Shown here: in pieces, positions 24,027-37,459 of the stretch
Numbering within the stretch: position 1 is the first letter of the stretch
How the letters are laid out: each line of letters opens with the position of its first letter
Assembly (NCBI GenBank): GCA_025667525.1
Contig: CM046875.1
Location: 433,826,617-433,890,616, forward strand
Length of the DNA stretch: 64,000 nucleotides
Reading direction: 5' to 3'
Source: Glebionis coronaria
Taxonomy: Eukaryota; Streptophyta; Magnoliopsida; Asterales; Asteraceae
Translations under genes and position numbers: made by a program
Notes under the pieces: model-generated
What the model was told of the DNA's origin: nothing
Database searches by the model: none
What the model saw: only the letters and a program-made list of their open reading frames with translations

Positions 24027-24797
24027 GTAGCCACGGCGGAAGCTTCTGCTCACTCGTACTCCAGCCAAGTAGAAGTGCTTAACCAGAAACTAGAGGACGC
24101 GCACCTGGCCGTCCAAAACATGGAAAAACTACAAAAAGACCTTGCTGATGAGAGGGCAGTCATCCATGAACTGAAAGAGGCATTTGCCCAAAAAGAGTTG
24201 ATGATTGATGCCCTTACTGCCGAGCGTGACCATGTATTATGCCCCCAACTACTAACAGCCATTGCCGGCCGTAGGTGGATGGTTGGGCACGGAGCACGCC
24301 TGGCCGTCACGAAGGTATTAGAGGCCCCGGAATTTGTGCAACAATTAGCAAACCTTGTGTCTGATGGCATTGACCATGGACGACACGAGGGAATGGTTGA
24401 GGCCGCTGAGTTGATCACGAAGGGAGAGGATGTCGCCAATCATGCCTTCTTTAAGCCTGAAGCTGCTAGCAAGATGACTGCCTCTATGGCCGCAATGCGA
24501 GATCTGCACTACCCCTTCCTGGACGAACTGGAGGCCACCAAAGATGCGTCAAATATGGAAATCATGGCACGGCTCAGTCCTAATCCGTCCGCTCCTGATG
24601 CCTTCACTCTATCCCCCAGCCACCTGACCCTTCCCATATACGAGGACGTAACCTGGGTCGTGCTTGACGAAGAACCCTTAGGTGTGGTGCTGGAAAGAAC
24701 TGCGGCTCAAGCCCAGAAGCGGGGAGAAAGTGATGTATGGTTGTCGTGTCTGATCGAAGAGCAAGCAGAAATGGGTAAGTTTCTCCCCTCTATTTAG

Positions 24798-25558
24798 GAT
24801 GCTCCTTCTTCATGATCCCTTTTAGACACTTTGGTTTTTTAATCTATGAATATGTATTGTTTCTACTCGTCCGTGCATGTACACGGCTAACAATATTTGT
24901 GTTTTGTATATAAGTCCGTGAGTAACCACGACAATTTTGATATTTTTGGAAACTTGTGTATTTTTAGTTGTGTTGAAATATTGTAGCCCAATACTGCATG
25001 ATATATCACGTCTTACACACAAAGAAAGAAAATACATACAAGTCTATAATTTACTAGACATGCGACGTGCGTCTTTGCTATGCGGAGCACCGTGTGGCTA
25101 TAGCATATGAAACTTACCCCAACGTCTTGTGAGTAAGGTGTCTAGTAAGGATACATGATCCGTGCGGCTGGGGTTGCATCCCTCTTACGCGACAAGTTGA
25201 ATTAGTAGGTTCACTTAATCCTCTTACCCCGCCTGGAGGCGTATAGTACATGTACGGTAATTTAAAAGAATGCATACGAATGAAACATGGCATATTATAA
25301 TACAAGTAAAATTCATACGACTAACAAAGAATCTAACAAAGAAAGGAAAATGATTTGCACAAAACAGGCCGTGGAGCTAGCTAGGCACCACGGCATTTTA
25401 TTAGAACGTTTACACCTTTGTTTGAATAATGACGACAAGTCCTAAAAAAACAAGAAAGGAAACTAAACAAACATAAGAAAAACAAACAAAACAAATAACC
25501 CGCATGGTTCTTTATTAAGACCGCCTATAGCGAAGTACCCATGCGGAAGCCGTAGCTT
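24798..25558. other. Convergent spacer between the antisense gene and gag-pol of C
   Basis: About 760 bp between the end of the plus-strand gene and the end of the minus-strand pol frame. I see no coding sequence. It must contain the 3' end of the antisense mRNA; T-rich and AATA-rich stretches at 24830-24990 could hold its processing signals, but none can be assigned. Confidence 0.5.
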
Positions 25559-28500
25559 TCAAAGATAGCACCTTTTGAGATTGGAGATGTTCCATGTGCG
25601 CTCTAGGTCGCGGCCATCCATGTCGCGTAACCTGTACGCGCCTCGTCCCAAGGTTTCAGTGACTTCATACGGTCCTTCCCATTTAGGGACCAGTTTTCCT
25701 GTATTCTTCACTCGACTCGCTTCGTTAGCACGATAGACGTAGTCTCCCGGTCGAAAAGAAACACCCTTGACCTTGGCGTCGTAATAAGCCTTCATCTTAG
25801 CCTTGGACTTAGTCTCATTGATGGCTGCTATTTCCCTTTTTTATTCCAACAGATCCAGGTTGATTCGCAGTTGTTCATCGTTTGTGACGACATTAACCTC
25901 CGCCGTGCGGATGGTAGGCATCCCTATTTCTGCTGGTATAACGGCTTCAGTGCCGTAAGCCAATGCAAATGGAGTATTTCCGTTGGCTGTTTTGATCATG
26001 GTTCTATGCGCCCATAGCACGTGTGATAACTCATCGACCCATTTTCCATTTCGTTCATCCAGACGCGCCTTGATTCCATTCCCCAAGCTCCTATTTCCTC
26101 GTTCGACAAGGCCGTTCGTTTGTGGATGCTTAACGGATGCGAAGCGCCGTTTGATGTTCAATGATGCACACCAATCTTTGAATGGGTTGTCCGTGAACTG
26201 CTTGCCGTTGTCCGAGATGATTTCTCCTGGTAGACCAAAACGGCACACAATGTGTTCCCACACAAACTTCTTGACCTGCTTACCTGTGATAGACTTGACT
26301 GCCTTGGCTTCTATCCATCGTGTGAAGTAGTCCATTGCAACAATCAAGAATTTAACCCCCCCAGCAGCTACAGGAAATGGTCCTGCAATGTCAATTCCCC
26401 ACTTGTAAAATGGCCATGGGGACGTGATAGGTGTAAGCTCCTGCTGCGGGTGTCGTGGAACTGGCCTATGCACTTGGCAATCGTTGCACTTGCGAATCAT
26501 GTCGCGCGCGTCCCTGTGCATGGTGGGCCAATAATAACCTGTTCGTAAGGCTCTAGCTACCACAGATCGTGGGCCTGCATGCATGCCGCACAACCCTTCA
26601 TGTATGTCACTGATGACGTAAGCCGCCTGGCGTGGTCCAACACACCGCAGCCACGGCTGCAAGAAAGAGCGCTTGTAAAGGATGCCTTCTCGGAGTTCAA
26701 AATGTTGTGACTTCCTTTTAATGCGTCTTGCTGCTTTTTCCTCGTCTGGAAGGGTTTCATTAGTCAAATAGTTGATGATTGGGGTCATCCACGTAGGTCC
26801 CTCCTCCTCAACTATAGCGGCTACCTCCCCTTCCGTGATAGATTTCTCCTTGAGTATTTCCACCAAAACCTGTTTAGACAAGTGGGCGAAGCTCGTGGAT
26901 GCGATCTTGCTAAGAGCGTCCGCTTTCTTGTTCTCGCCCCTTGGCACCTGCTTGATGGAAAACTTACTGAAAGTCGCGATTAACGACTTGACTTTTTCCA
27001 AGTACCTGACCATGTTGTCCTCCTTAGCCACATACCCACCTAGAATATGGTTCGCGACAAGCCGTGAGTCCACATAGGCCTCCAGGTTACGGACTCCCAT
27101 TCTAGCGGCGATTTTTAAACCCGCAATTAATGCTTCATATTCCGCTTCGTTGTTGGTTGTTGTGAACTCAAAACGGAGGGCGTATGTGAATTCCATTCCT
27201 TCTGGATTCGTGAGGATGAGACCTGCCCCGGACCCGTCTGTACATGAGGATCCGTCCGTGAATAGCACCCAAGGTTCCGTTGGGATCTCGTTTTGCTTAA
27301 TGATTGGTTCTTCCTCGTCCGGCTTCTCGATCAGGAAATCTGCCAAGATCTGGCCTTTAACAGCCGTCCTTGGTCTGTAAGATATATTATGCCCTCCCAA
27401 TAGGATGCTCCATTTCTCTAGCCTCCCTGCCACGTCCGGTCTAGAAATAACCTGCTTGATTGGCTGATCCGTAATCACCACAATTGGGTGCGCCTGAAAG
27501 TACCGGCGCAACCGCTTTGTAGCAAATACTAGTGCTAACACCAATTTTTCCATGGAGGAATAATTCAATTCCTCCCCTTGTAGTGTTCTACTTATAAAGT
27601 AGACCGGAGTTTGTATTGTATCTCTATCCGTCATAAGTATCGCGCTTATTGCGCCATGAGTAGCTGATAGATACATAATGAGTTCCTCCTTTGGCCGGGG
27701 AGTTACTAGCATAGGGAGAGATGCGAGATGCTGCTTGAGTTGGCCGAAAGCTTCCTCGGCTTCCTTCGTCCAGCGGAAGTCTCCCTTTCTAATACACTTC
27801 TTGAGTGTCTTAAATAGAGGTAATCACTTCTCTGCGGATTTAGATAGGAATCTATTCAGTCCGGCTAATTTCCCATTCAGGGACTGCACCTCCTTCCGTG
27901 TCTGAGGGGACGGTAATCGTATCACTGCATCCGTCTTCTCTGGACAAGGTTTGATGCCATTTGGGTCAATCAAATATCCCAGGAACATTCCCTGAGTCGC
28001 TCCAAACGTACATTTCTTTGGATTTAACTTCATGTTAATTTTTCTCAGCGTGTCGAATGTCTCCTGGACATCCCGGAGAAGTGCCTCCTACGTGTGACTT
28101 TTTATCACCAAGTCATCAACATAGACTTCTAGGATGCGTCCTATTTGTGATTCAAAAGCTTTATCCACCAACCGCTGATATGTAGCGCCGGCGTTCTTCA
28201 GTCCAAACGGCATTTTCGTATAGCAATATACGCCCTGGCTCGTATGGAACGCCGTTTTTTCTGCATCCTCCTCCGCCATCTGGATTTGGTGATACCCTTT
28301 ATATGCATCCAAGAAGCATTTGAAAGGATATCCACACAAGGACTCCACCTTCCAGTCGATTTCTGGTAACGGGTAACAGTCCTGTGGGCAGGCCTTGTTT
28401 AGATCCGTGAAATCCACACACATGCGCCAACTTCCGTCATGTTTCTTGACCATGACTGGATTAGATAACCACTCGTGGTAGTATACCTCGCGCATGATGC

Positions 28501-31225
28501 CTGCGTCTACTAGTTTGCGTACTTCCTCCAGTATCACTTGGCTGCGCTCGGGCGCCTGGCCGCGCTTCTTTTGCTTAACGGGTTGGTACGCTTGGCGGAT
28601 CTGGAGCTTATGTTCTGCTATCGCGCGTGGCACGCCTGTCATATGCTTTGGCTCCCATGCGAATATATCTAGGTTTGCACTCAAGAGAGAGCACATGGCC
28701 CTTTTGCCGCTATCCGAGAGCGCCCCTCCTATGGATACCTCCTGCTCCGGATAGTCGGGGTGAATCGCTACCTTCCAATTGGGAGGTGGTGATCCATTCT
28801 TGGGTGGAACAGGTGGAGCCGGTGTTGTCACGGTATGACACTCGGATGTTGGTATGACTGTGTTGTAAATAGTAACGATTCCCCCCTCAACGGGGAATTT
28901 GATCATTCCGTGTGCCGTAGAGGGTACTGCCCGGATAGCCAAAATGCCTGGTCTGCCTATTATCCCATTATACGGAGAGTGTGAGCGTATCACCATGAAG
29001 TTCATCCATGTCGTAGTGGAATGTTCCTCATTCCTAATGGTGACAAGCAAACGCAATTGCCCTATCGGCCAGATAGTGTCTCCATTAAAGCCAGTAAGCG
29101 GCGACGTGGCCGGTACTAATTGGCTTCTTATTTCTGGGCATAACTGCACAAAACAGTGTTCATACAGTACCTCTGCTGACGATCCTCCATCCACATACAT
29201 GCGACGAACGTTGTGTGTTCCAATGCTTATCTCAATGGTGAGAGGCGCATCAATCACATCGCTTGCTGTGATGGGAGGGAATGAGATTTCCCTGCCGCGT
29301 GAAAATTTTTGGCCAATTTTCTGCCTCGTGCGGCGCTGTCTGGATTGGATCATGTATATGGTCGAAGGCTTGTCCTTTTGGGGGTCCTTCTTATCATACT
29401 TCTTGTTGTTGTTGTCTTTTCCGTCCTTCCAATCCTTAACTAGGTGCTTGAGTTTGCCTGATTTTATCAGCGACTCAATATGCTTCTTGAGCTGGATACA
29501 CTCCTCCGTGCCGTGTCCTTTGTCATTATGGAACTCGCAGAAGCGACTTCCTTGCCGACGTTCCGGGGGAGTGGTCATTGGGGGAGGCCTTGGAAAGTTC
29601 GCCCCTTCAGTCAGCAAGATCTCCCGGTAGGACATCTTTAGGGGGGTGAACTTGTCGTCCGACCGTCCGCCTTTGTTTTGGCTCTTATAGTCTGAGCCCT
29701 TGTTATTGTTCTGATTACCTTGACCGCCCGACTGTCTCCGGGACTGGTCATTTGACCGGTACCCATTTCCTCGGGATGGGTAGGCCGCGGCAACAGCTGT
29801 TTCTCCCTCTATGAAATTTCTGACCCTTTCCATGAGGTCATCATATCTCTCTGGACGCTTGTCATTGAGGCGCCTGATCAGTTCTCTGTCTGTTATGGCG
29901 TGCATGTAGTCAGAGATTTTCAGGAGCTCTGGCATGGTTCTTGTGCGTGTGCACTCATCATTGAAGCGCTCAGTGAAGGCTTCTGTGGACTCCCCCGACC
30001 GTTGCTTGACGGTTGCCAATGAGACCAGATCCCTATTATACTTCTTCCTTTGAGTATAATTGTTCTCAAACGCAGTGCGTAATTCCGTGAAACTATCAAT
30101 GCTCCGTGGGGGGAGTGCCTCGAACCAGTCACGGGCGTTTCCAATCAAGGTCGAATTGAACATTTGGCACCATATGGGCATGGGCCATCGCTCAATTTTA
30201 GCCTGCGTATCAAATATTTTGAGGTGATCCACAGGATCACCGGACCCATCATAAGTCTTGATACACGCCGGCATGCGATGTTTGGTGTCCTCAGAATAGT
30301 TCCGTATGCGGAGGGTGAACGGGTCTTCCCTGGGATCCGCCCATGGCCGGGTGAGCCTAGGGTCATCCCATGGTTCACACCATGGGCGCGAGAGATCCTC
30401 TGCGTCCGTATCTCGATAGTGAGGGCCACCATAATACTCCTCATTGTTTGGTGGTGGAGGGGTACGCCTAGGCCGGCGGCGCTTAGGCGGATGGTCATCT
30501 GAGTCCTCCCCAGACAGATCTGGGGATGGTGGTGGTGCCCCATCTTTTGAATAGGGACCACTTTTTTGAGATGAACCAGGAGCTTTTCTCCCAATGTTCA
30601 TTCTGTCCCACACACTCGGGCGACGTGCGGTTCTAGCCAGCTCTCGATCTGGCCGTTCGGGTGAACCATCCGACCTTTCTCCTTCTCGTGATTGCACTAG
30701 TTCCTGTACAAGGCGATCCCCTATGCGTTCAAACACGTTCCGGGGTTGAGGAACTTCCTCAAAGGTGCCCTGTTCCTGAGGTCGAGCTCTCCTTTTTCTC
30801 TGAACTTGGGAGGAGGTGATTGGTCCGGCGTCGCCAAAGTTGAGTCTGGATTGGAGGTTCCTTCCCAGATTCAACCTCGATGCGATTCCCGGGACGATCC
30901 TATCGAAGTTCTGCGTGAGAACTCGAGTAAGATCCTCCTCGCTGAGTGGTAGAGCCTCTACCTCTTCCTCTACCGATGGTCTGCGCGGCTCCTTGTTAGG
31001 AGGGTTGGGCGCACTCCCTGGGTCCGGATTGTCCAGGGTTGAAGTAGGTGGGGGCGTTGTGGAGATCGTGCTCGTTACCCCTAAGGATTGGAAGCCGCTA
31101 CGGTTGCCTGATCCGCCTGCAAGGCGGCTAGGTGATTGGGTGGGGATGAGTATCCCTTCCCCCTCGGGCTTCCGGTTTCCAGGATTCACATTCCTGGGAT
31201 TGGCTTGCTGATGCCCTTTCGTCAT
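25559..31225 (-). pseudogene. Gag-pol polyprotein of C (Tat type), three in-frame stops
   Basis: A single frame of 1889 codons from ATG at 31225. Gag core is at about residues 315-470, a CHHC zinc knuckle at 563-576 (C563, H566, H571, C576), and protease with D679 in YVDGGSS. RT spans about 890-1130 with YVDD at 1035-1038. A degenerate first RNase H follows at about 1165-1270. The second RNase H is at about 1318-1440, with acidic residues in FTDGSS, NEAEYEA, YVDSRL and KKADALS. In integrase the HHCC finger starts HEGLCGMH and ends CNDC, and D-D-35-E is complete (GID, SDN, VERG). An integrase C-terminal part ends NLKRCYL. Breaks are TAG at 28088-28090, TGA at 27824-27826 and TAA at 25841-25843, all without frameshift. 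Every visible catalytic residue is kept, so the decay is recent. The stops lie inside RT, after RT and late in integrase, not at a gag/pol boundary, so programmed read-through is unlikely. Confidence 0.95.
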
Positions 31226-31267
31226 TGGAATTTGAGATGAGATTTTGTTCTAGCTTAGTGTTATGGG

Positions 31268-31285
31268 TCCCACGGATGGCGCCAA
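31268..31285 (-). other. Primer binding site of C
   Basis: The minus strand reads TTGGCGCCATCCGTGGGA 2 nt after the 5' LTR. The TGGCGCC start is shared with tRNA-Asp-type sites, but the following bases diverge, so the primer tRNA is uncertain. Confidence 0.65.
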
Positions 31286-31287
31286 CT

Positions 31288-31869
31288 TGTTGATGCAAAA
31301 GTTGGTTGATCCTTGCTAGACCCGAATTAGGCTTAATTCGGGTTGGCTGGGCTCCGGCTCCTGCACCAAGTGAATCGTTTGGTTGGGATCCTGCACACTA
31401 AACAGCACGCGTTAGGCTTACCGTGGGAATGTTTCCCACGATTAGACTCCGGCGTGAGAGTAAGTAATCGGTTTAAGGTTTATGTGAGTTTAGAGTACAA
31501 GTCGTAATACCTTTGTGGAACCCTTGGGGGTTCCTTTTATAGGCAGTGAAACCCTAGTGGGCTTTCACTGATGCTTCGGCCCCAAGGAAGAGATAAGCAC
31601 CAGAATTAGAATGATTGTTATCTTCTAATTCTGGTAGTGAATATCCTCTCTTATTAGGATAAAGATATTCCTAGACAGAATATTATTCTGTCTAACCCTA
31701 TGTCGGCCGTGTCGGCCGTACCGGGCCGTGGGCCGCACACATGCGTGCGGTTACTGTTCATCCAAGCCCGTAAGCCTGACTAACATTATTCCACCCATCT
31801 GTGATGGGCCGGATACGGGTAGTACCCATGGGCCGGGTCCATGACCCGGCTGGGGACTATACGTCATCA
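31288..31869 (-). repeat. 5' LTR of C
   Basis: 582 bp, same length as the 3' LTR. It drives the minus-strand genomic RNA. It contains a GC-rich run of GGCCG units near 31700-31745. The leader from LTR end to gag ATG is only about 62 nt. Confidence 0.95.
31534..31543 (-). promoter_or_regulatory. TATA box of C genomic RNA
   Basis: Minus-strand CCTATAAAAG inside the 5' LTR, about 330 bp from its upstream tip. It predicts a transcript start near 31505, so R-U5 would be about 215 nt. Inferred from motif and position. Confidence 0.62.
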
Positions 31870-31874
31870 TTATT
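31870..31874. other. Right target site duplication of C (TTATT)
   Basis: Pairs with 20765-20769. B's internal region resumes as TGCCCCATC, as at 39847. Confidence 0.93.
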
Positions 31875-34200
31875 TGCCCCATCTTTCCATTAGTAGAAAC
31901 TTTCTACTCTACCTTCACATCCGCTAGTACTTTCATCAATCTCCTAATGGTATTTCAACCAACTTCTCATAGCATGACATCTCGTTCCCACGACTAGTCA
32001 ACTAACTTTACTTACTCCCTTATTCCTGTAACCAATCTAAGTTTCAAAACTCCACAAATCTTAATCAATCCTTCAACACAACCGTTAAACCAAAATACAT
32101 CTCTCCATTCTAATATCTAGCCATAAGTAATACTACCCAACTCTATCCTCTCATCCGAACGTTCCCACAACCGCATAACCAAAATCATCATGACATGTAC
32201 CAAAAGAATTCCAAACATTCGTGTCCCAAAATAAAATATAGGGTAAAACGAACCCTATCCAAAACAACTGAAAACAAAACAATGTAATCCGAAAGATCAA
32301 TGGAGTTTGCCAACAACAAAAGATAGACTCACCACGATTTGTATTACCAAATTTCAATATCTTAGAAAATTTTAAATTTTCATCTCAATTAGTTACTTCA
32401 CAATAGGACCATATTTTAACACCAATAAATGAAATCATAGTCATATTTTACCATCTTCGTTACTATCAAAGGGCATAACTCAGTTAGTGTACTAAAACTC
32501 ACTTTATCTATCATCTCCTTTAACAATAAACTCTTCTTTTATCTCCATTATTTTATCAAAGATATCCACTAGTTAGTATAGTATAACATCATTCTAACCA
32601 TTATCTTGTTTACTCACATTAAACTCATTTCACTTGTTATTATGAAACCAATACGTGTTTATAAAATATAGTGTTTTTATTCATTTTATTCTATATTATA
32701 ATTATTTTATATAATCCGTTTAGGCTTGTTATAACTAAATATTACACGTTTACAAGGTGTGGTGTTATTATTATCATTATTATAATAAAATCTTCTTTTT
32801 TACTCTTTCCGTCTATTTAAATACTTCTAAAATTTTAACTCCACTTTTAAGAAAATTATTGTAAAATTTCTTTACCCTTTATATGTACTATCACATGTTA
32901 CCTAGAAAACTAATCCATTCATTGTCAAGATTTTTTTTTAACTTATTACCAATAAACTTAACGAAAAGATATGTAAGTCAGGAAATCATACCGTACACTT
33001 ACAAAGTATTTTCAAAAGCATTTTTCTTTAATTAGCTAGACTCCTTTGCAAGAAAATTTGGTAGTTCTCATCAATTAAAATGCATACCCGAATGTAGACA
33101 CACTTCAAAAGATTCAAAACGTCGTTGGAACTCCATTACTAATAAACTGTTTAAACACGAGAGAACACTATGTACGTTGAAGTTATAATAGCTATTGAAC
33201 GACCGTATATCATAACATAACATCTACTAGTATATATACCTCTGCATATATATACCTATTAAATCTCCCAAAACATACTCGTTATCATACATTTCAAGTC
33301 AATCGATCACGTCATACATTCGTTTTTTCCATACGAGTAATCACCATCTCACCATGCCACAACAAGGCATAAAACCCATCACCAAAACCAACCCATATCG
33401 TGTGACCCCATAATCACACAACATGACTATTACTCAAAACATAAAACACACGAAAAATAGCATATCATAGGCAACCATTACATAAACCCCTATTGTTTAC
33501 AAATACCCAAAATACAGATCTCATCATATACAAGTATGTACTAACCCCTTTTTCATGCAACCATACTTGGAAGTCCATCGGTGTTGTGGCACATATATAA
33601 TTACGTAGGCCTCCATAATTATAGATGTCCCCTTTCACCCATGTACTCCCTCCTATGACGACACTTATAAGAAATTAGTTCTACTCGGAACACATAAGTC
33701 TACCACATATATACCACATAAAATACACTCTATATATATCGTATAGGTAAAATAAGAACATCTCATACGTCAACCCTAACTTCATTCATGACTCAAGGCT
33801 CAATCGCCAAAACAAATCAATAACCACAAAATAACCAACATTAAAAAATAACTATAACCATTCAGGCGGAAATTCGAATCTACTACTAGTCGCAAACTCA
33901 ATATCGGTACTATCCTATTATTACCTAGCGCACCTCTTCTTCTACGCGACATGGGTAACACTAAAAAGGTTCCTACACTTTCGGTTCATACGTCACATCA
34001 ATAAAAAATAAATGAATGTACTTACATATACTATATCTCAATAAGTAAGTATGAAAGTAAATAAATATCAAAAACGAAAGTGACACTTAAGCACTCCATA
34101 TACTATAATGCACACATACCCCTATGACACCTACATGCATGGATCCTTAAGCTATAGCCTAGGCTACTAGACTAGGCAACCTAATTCTCTATAAAAATTG
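31875..34200 (-). other. B internal region 1, 5' part: decayed leader and gag-side sequence
   Basis: About 2.3 kb that is almost the same as 39850-42190 and related to the reverse complement of D's leader. No coding frame survives; the frame at 32151-32357 is random. Homopolymer and AT-rich patches are frequent at 32640-32960. Confidence 0.65.
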
Positions 34201-34212
34201 GCTCTGATACCA
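34201..34212 (-). other. Primer binding site of B unit 1
   Basis: Minus-strand TGGTATCAGAGC, the standard initiator tRNA-Met complement, 3 nt from the LTR end at 34216. Confidence 0.85.
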
Positions 34213-35399
34213 TTCTGTCACAGCCCACCATGGCGGAATATGGTGCGCGACATATGGATATCATCACAACAAGCGTGTCTATAGAGATAACTAAATGAAA
34301 TGGAAATATCATAAATGGTGACACAATGTCATGAAGATATCACAAACAATACAGGCGTCTAGGTAAGTGGGTAACAGGTCTACCTCTTACCAAAGACATA
34401 CAATTAACAAATAACAAACATATAGGTGTCTACAAAGTATCACTTATTCAAACATAAGTAAATACTAAGAGGAAAGGGGGTTCCTTCAATGCAATCCTAA
34501 TCCTCCAAGCTAGCTACTCCTATTCTCACGCTTAACCACATTCTCACCTGAAAGAGACACTAATACACGTCAACATAAAGTTGGTGAGAGTCATAGGTTT
34601 AGACTCCAACTCCAAATTAATTATAAGCTGTGAATAACAACAATCAATAAAAGAACATATGGACAATGTGCTACAATCATGCATTAACAACTAACATTCA
34701 AGATTAACCATTCACCACAATTCCAAGGCTCCCAGCCTTACCAATCACCATGGTCCCATAGGCGCCCATACACCTATGAACCAATCCTATGGCCCCGTCT
34801 TGTCAACATCCCCTTATACCAAGTCAAACCATAATAACTGAGACGATATGTGTCCCCTGATCCAAATCATAAACACAATCAAGAATCACATAGCAGTTAA
34901 TCACATAAGTGCACAAACAAGTCCATCACAAACCATAAAAACATTCACAACATTAGTTACAAAACCATAGAGTGTCTCTTCCATCCCATCTGGAATTGAA
35001 ATCATAAAAAGACATGGGACTATGAAACTCACCTGAACAAGCTTCTCCAAATATCCGCGCTCTAGCAAAAATCTAAACACACAAACATATACAATTAAGA
35101 CTTGAACCACATTCCAAAATGGCTCATCAATCTATGATGGATATATAACCTTATACTAACACTTAACCTCATTTATATGACATATTCATCTCATTACATC
35201 CCTCTATAAAGACCTTAACTTAGTTTAGTTCATAGCTCGCCCCGTTAACATTTAACCCAAACACGTCTCGTTTTTCATACTTCTGGGTCGAACACCCCCT
35301 TAACCAAAATAATATGCCTTGTAAAAGAAACCATATTCCCTTACATGTGTTAGCTAACTCTCCCATTTGGCCGCAACCTTAAAGCTACTGTTAAGGCCT

Positions 35400-36100
<701 letters not shown>

Positions 36101-37442
36101 TTTTACCTATCCAAAATTTACTGATTTTAAACATACGAAAAGTTTGTTATGATCAAAGGGTCTTACCCTAACCCATTTGTTTATTCCTCCTCCAGATCTT
36201 TTATTTAATATATAATCTAAGTCTCCTGTTCGTTTGAAGGTCCAATTATACTCCTATGTACCTTAAACATCTTAAAATATTAATTTAAACCCGACTGATT
36301 CAAAACTGCTTTGACCTCCGACTGTTGTAACCTATTTTTGACCCACTTTCCTACCTCCAATTTAGTTCTCGTTTCTTGCATTTGAAAGACAACTCAATTA
36401 ACTTTCGATGGGTACCAAGATCCCGATTTAAAAGTTTGTAAAACTCTAGATATGATCGAAACAAATGACCTAAAATTCTGCCCAGTTTTTAAAAACGAAT
36501 TTAACACAATTAGCTTAATTAATTACCATCACCATGTATAATTATTATATCTAACTAACCAAAGCATGTTTATACCATTATAATATAGAATTCATAATTA
36601 ACCTAACCTTAGATCCATCATGTATTGATTAAGAACGAGTTAAAAATAATTTAATCGAAAAGAGAAACATAGGTTTTACCTTAGAATTTTTAGAAGACAA
36701 GACAATTTTGAAGAACCCTAAAAATCTCCATTGATTCCGACTAAACCTTTATCTCCAGGGATTTTATGAGTGTTTTGATTAATAAAAAGACTTTAGATAC
36801 TTTCCTAACAAGTCCTTGGCCCATGTACAAAAGCCCGGTTCCCTTTTTCCCTTTTTTCCCCTTTTCTTTTCTTCCTGCGTTTACAAACCGACTATACCCC
36901 TATATATTTTTATTATTTTTCTTTTTATTACTTATAAATATATCATTAATAATACCTTAAGTTACCTTAATTTATTTCAGCTCCTAAAACCTACAAAACT
37001 TTAAAACCGTAAAACTAGTCAATTTACGCGTTTACCGTAAAAGACGTAAAAATAAACAGTTTTATAAAAACTCTTGAAATATGAAATAAACTATATAACT
37101 AAGTCCCAACTGACTTAAAACCATCCCGAAAAATATTCCCGTAACTAATTACCTCATCCGAGACCTCTAAATGCTAAACCTTAAATCATAAAAATACGAT
37201 TTACTATAATACTTATACGTATACGTAAAACACCAAAATAACACCATCTCATTTCATAGTCACTACCTTGTGAGCTCATGAACATGAAATAACCATTCCT
37301 CGATTACTTATGAATACCATATACCCATAAACGATATCCAAACCTCACTCCAAACACACAAAATAAACACATAAGCACATATTTGCACAAAACACCCTAA
37401 ACTATAGTCTAAGTGACGAACCCCAAAACCATGGTTGTCACA

Positions 37443-37459
37443 TCACTCCCTCCTAATAG
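37443..37459 (-). other. Polypurine tract of B, unit 2
   Basis: Minus-strand CTATTAGGAGGGAGTGA abutting the middle LTR. Its presence here proves a second internal region rather than host flank. Confidence 0.82.

Larger units (their letters stand above)
21939..24797 (+). pseudogene. Antisense PF04195-like 'gypsy-type transposase' gene of C, four exons
   Basis: Proposed exons are 21939-22636, 22719-23310, 23393-23960 and 24027-24797, with all phases compatible. Exon 1 encodes the conserved block typical of plant PF04195 proteins (GLYTRLF, RIPFTHFLVDLLGYY, SQLHCIGACKISQFE, SLKNWYDHYFF, FLCLLGISRNYF). Exon 2 opens with EMNFFGLL, then an acidic Glu/Asp tract and a basic TRKRGNR segment. Exons 3-4 encode long heptad-like coiled coils. 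Introns are 82, 82 and 66 bp, all GT...AG, with CTAAC branch-like motifs 24 and 18 nt before the acceptors of introns 1 and 3. Defects: a frameshift in exon 1 near 22240-22262, an in-frame TGA at 22528-22530 and an in-frame TAA at 23460-23462. A strong donor (GGTAAGTTT) lies at 24775, just before the stop, so a further exon is possible. The molecular role of these proteins is not established. Genes like this occur in Tat elements and are not true transposases. Confidence 0.82.
20770..31869 (-). mobile_element. Element C: young Tat-lineage Ty3/gypsy retrotransposon with an antisense gene
   Basis: A complete 11.1-kb element on the minus strand with 582-bp LTRs, a 5-bp target duplication, PBS, PPT, one long gag-pol frame and, between pol and the 3' LTR, an independent plus-strand gene. 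The extra RNase H domain between the first RNase H and integrase, the CHHC-type gag zinc knuckle, and an extra ORF in that position mark the Tat/Ogre/Retand lineage. By eye the LTRs differ at two positions, so the insertion is recent. Three stops in gag-pol make this copy non-autonomous now. Confidence 0.94.

Noticed and set aside
28088..28090. Programmed stop read-through in gag-pol of C
   Set aside because: The stop lies inside RT just after the YVDD motif, not at a gag/pol boundary, and two further stops follow.
28494..30502. Several long plus-strand open frames (for example 28899-29630 and 30164-30502)
   Set aside because: They are opposite-strand shadows of C's gag-pol, whose frame shows clear domains.
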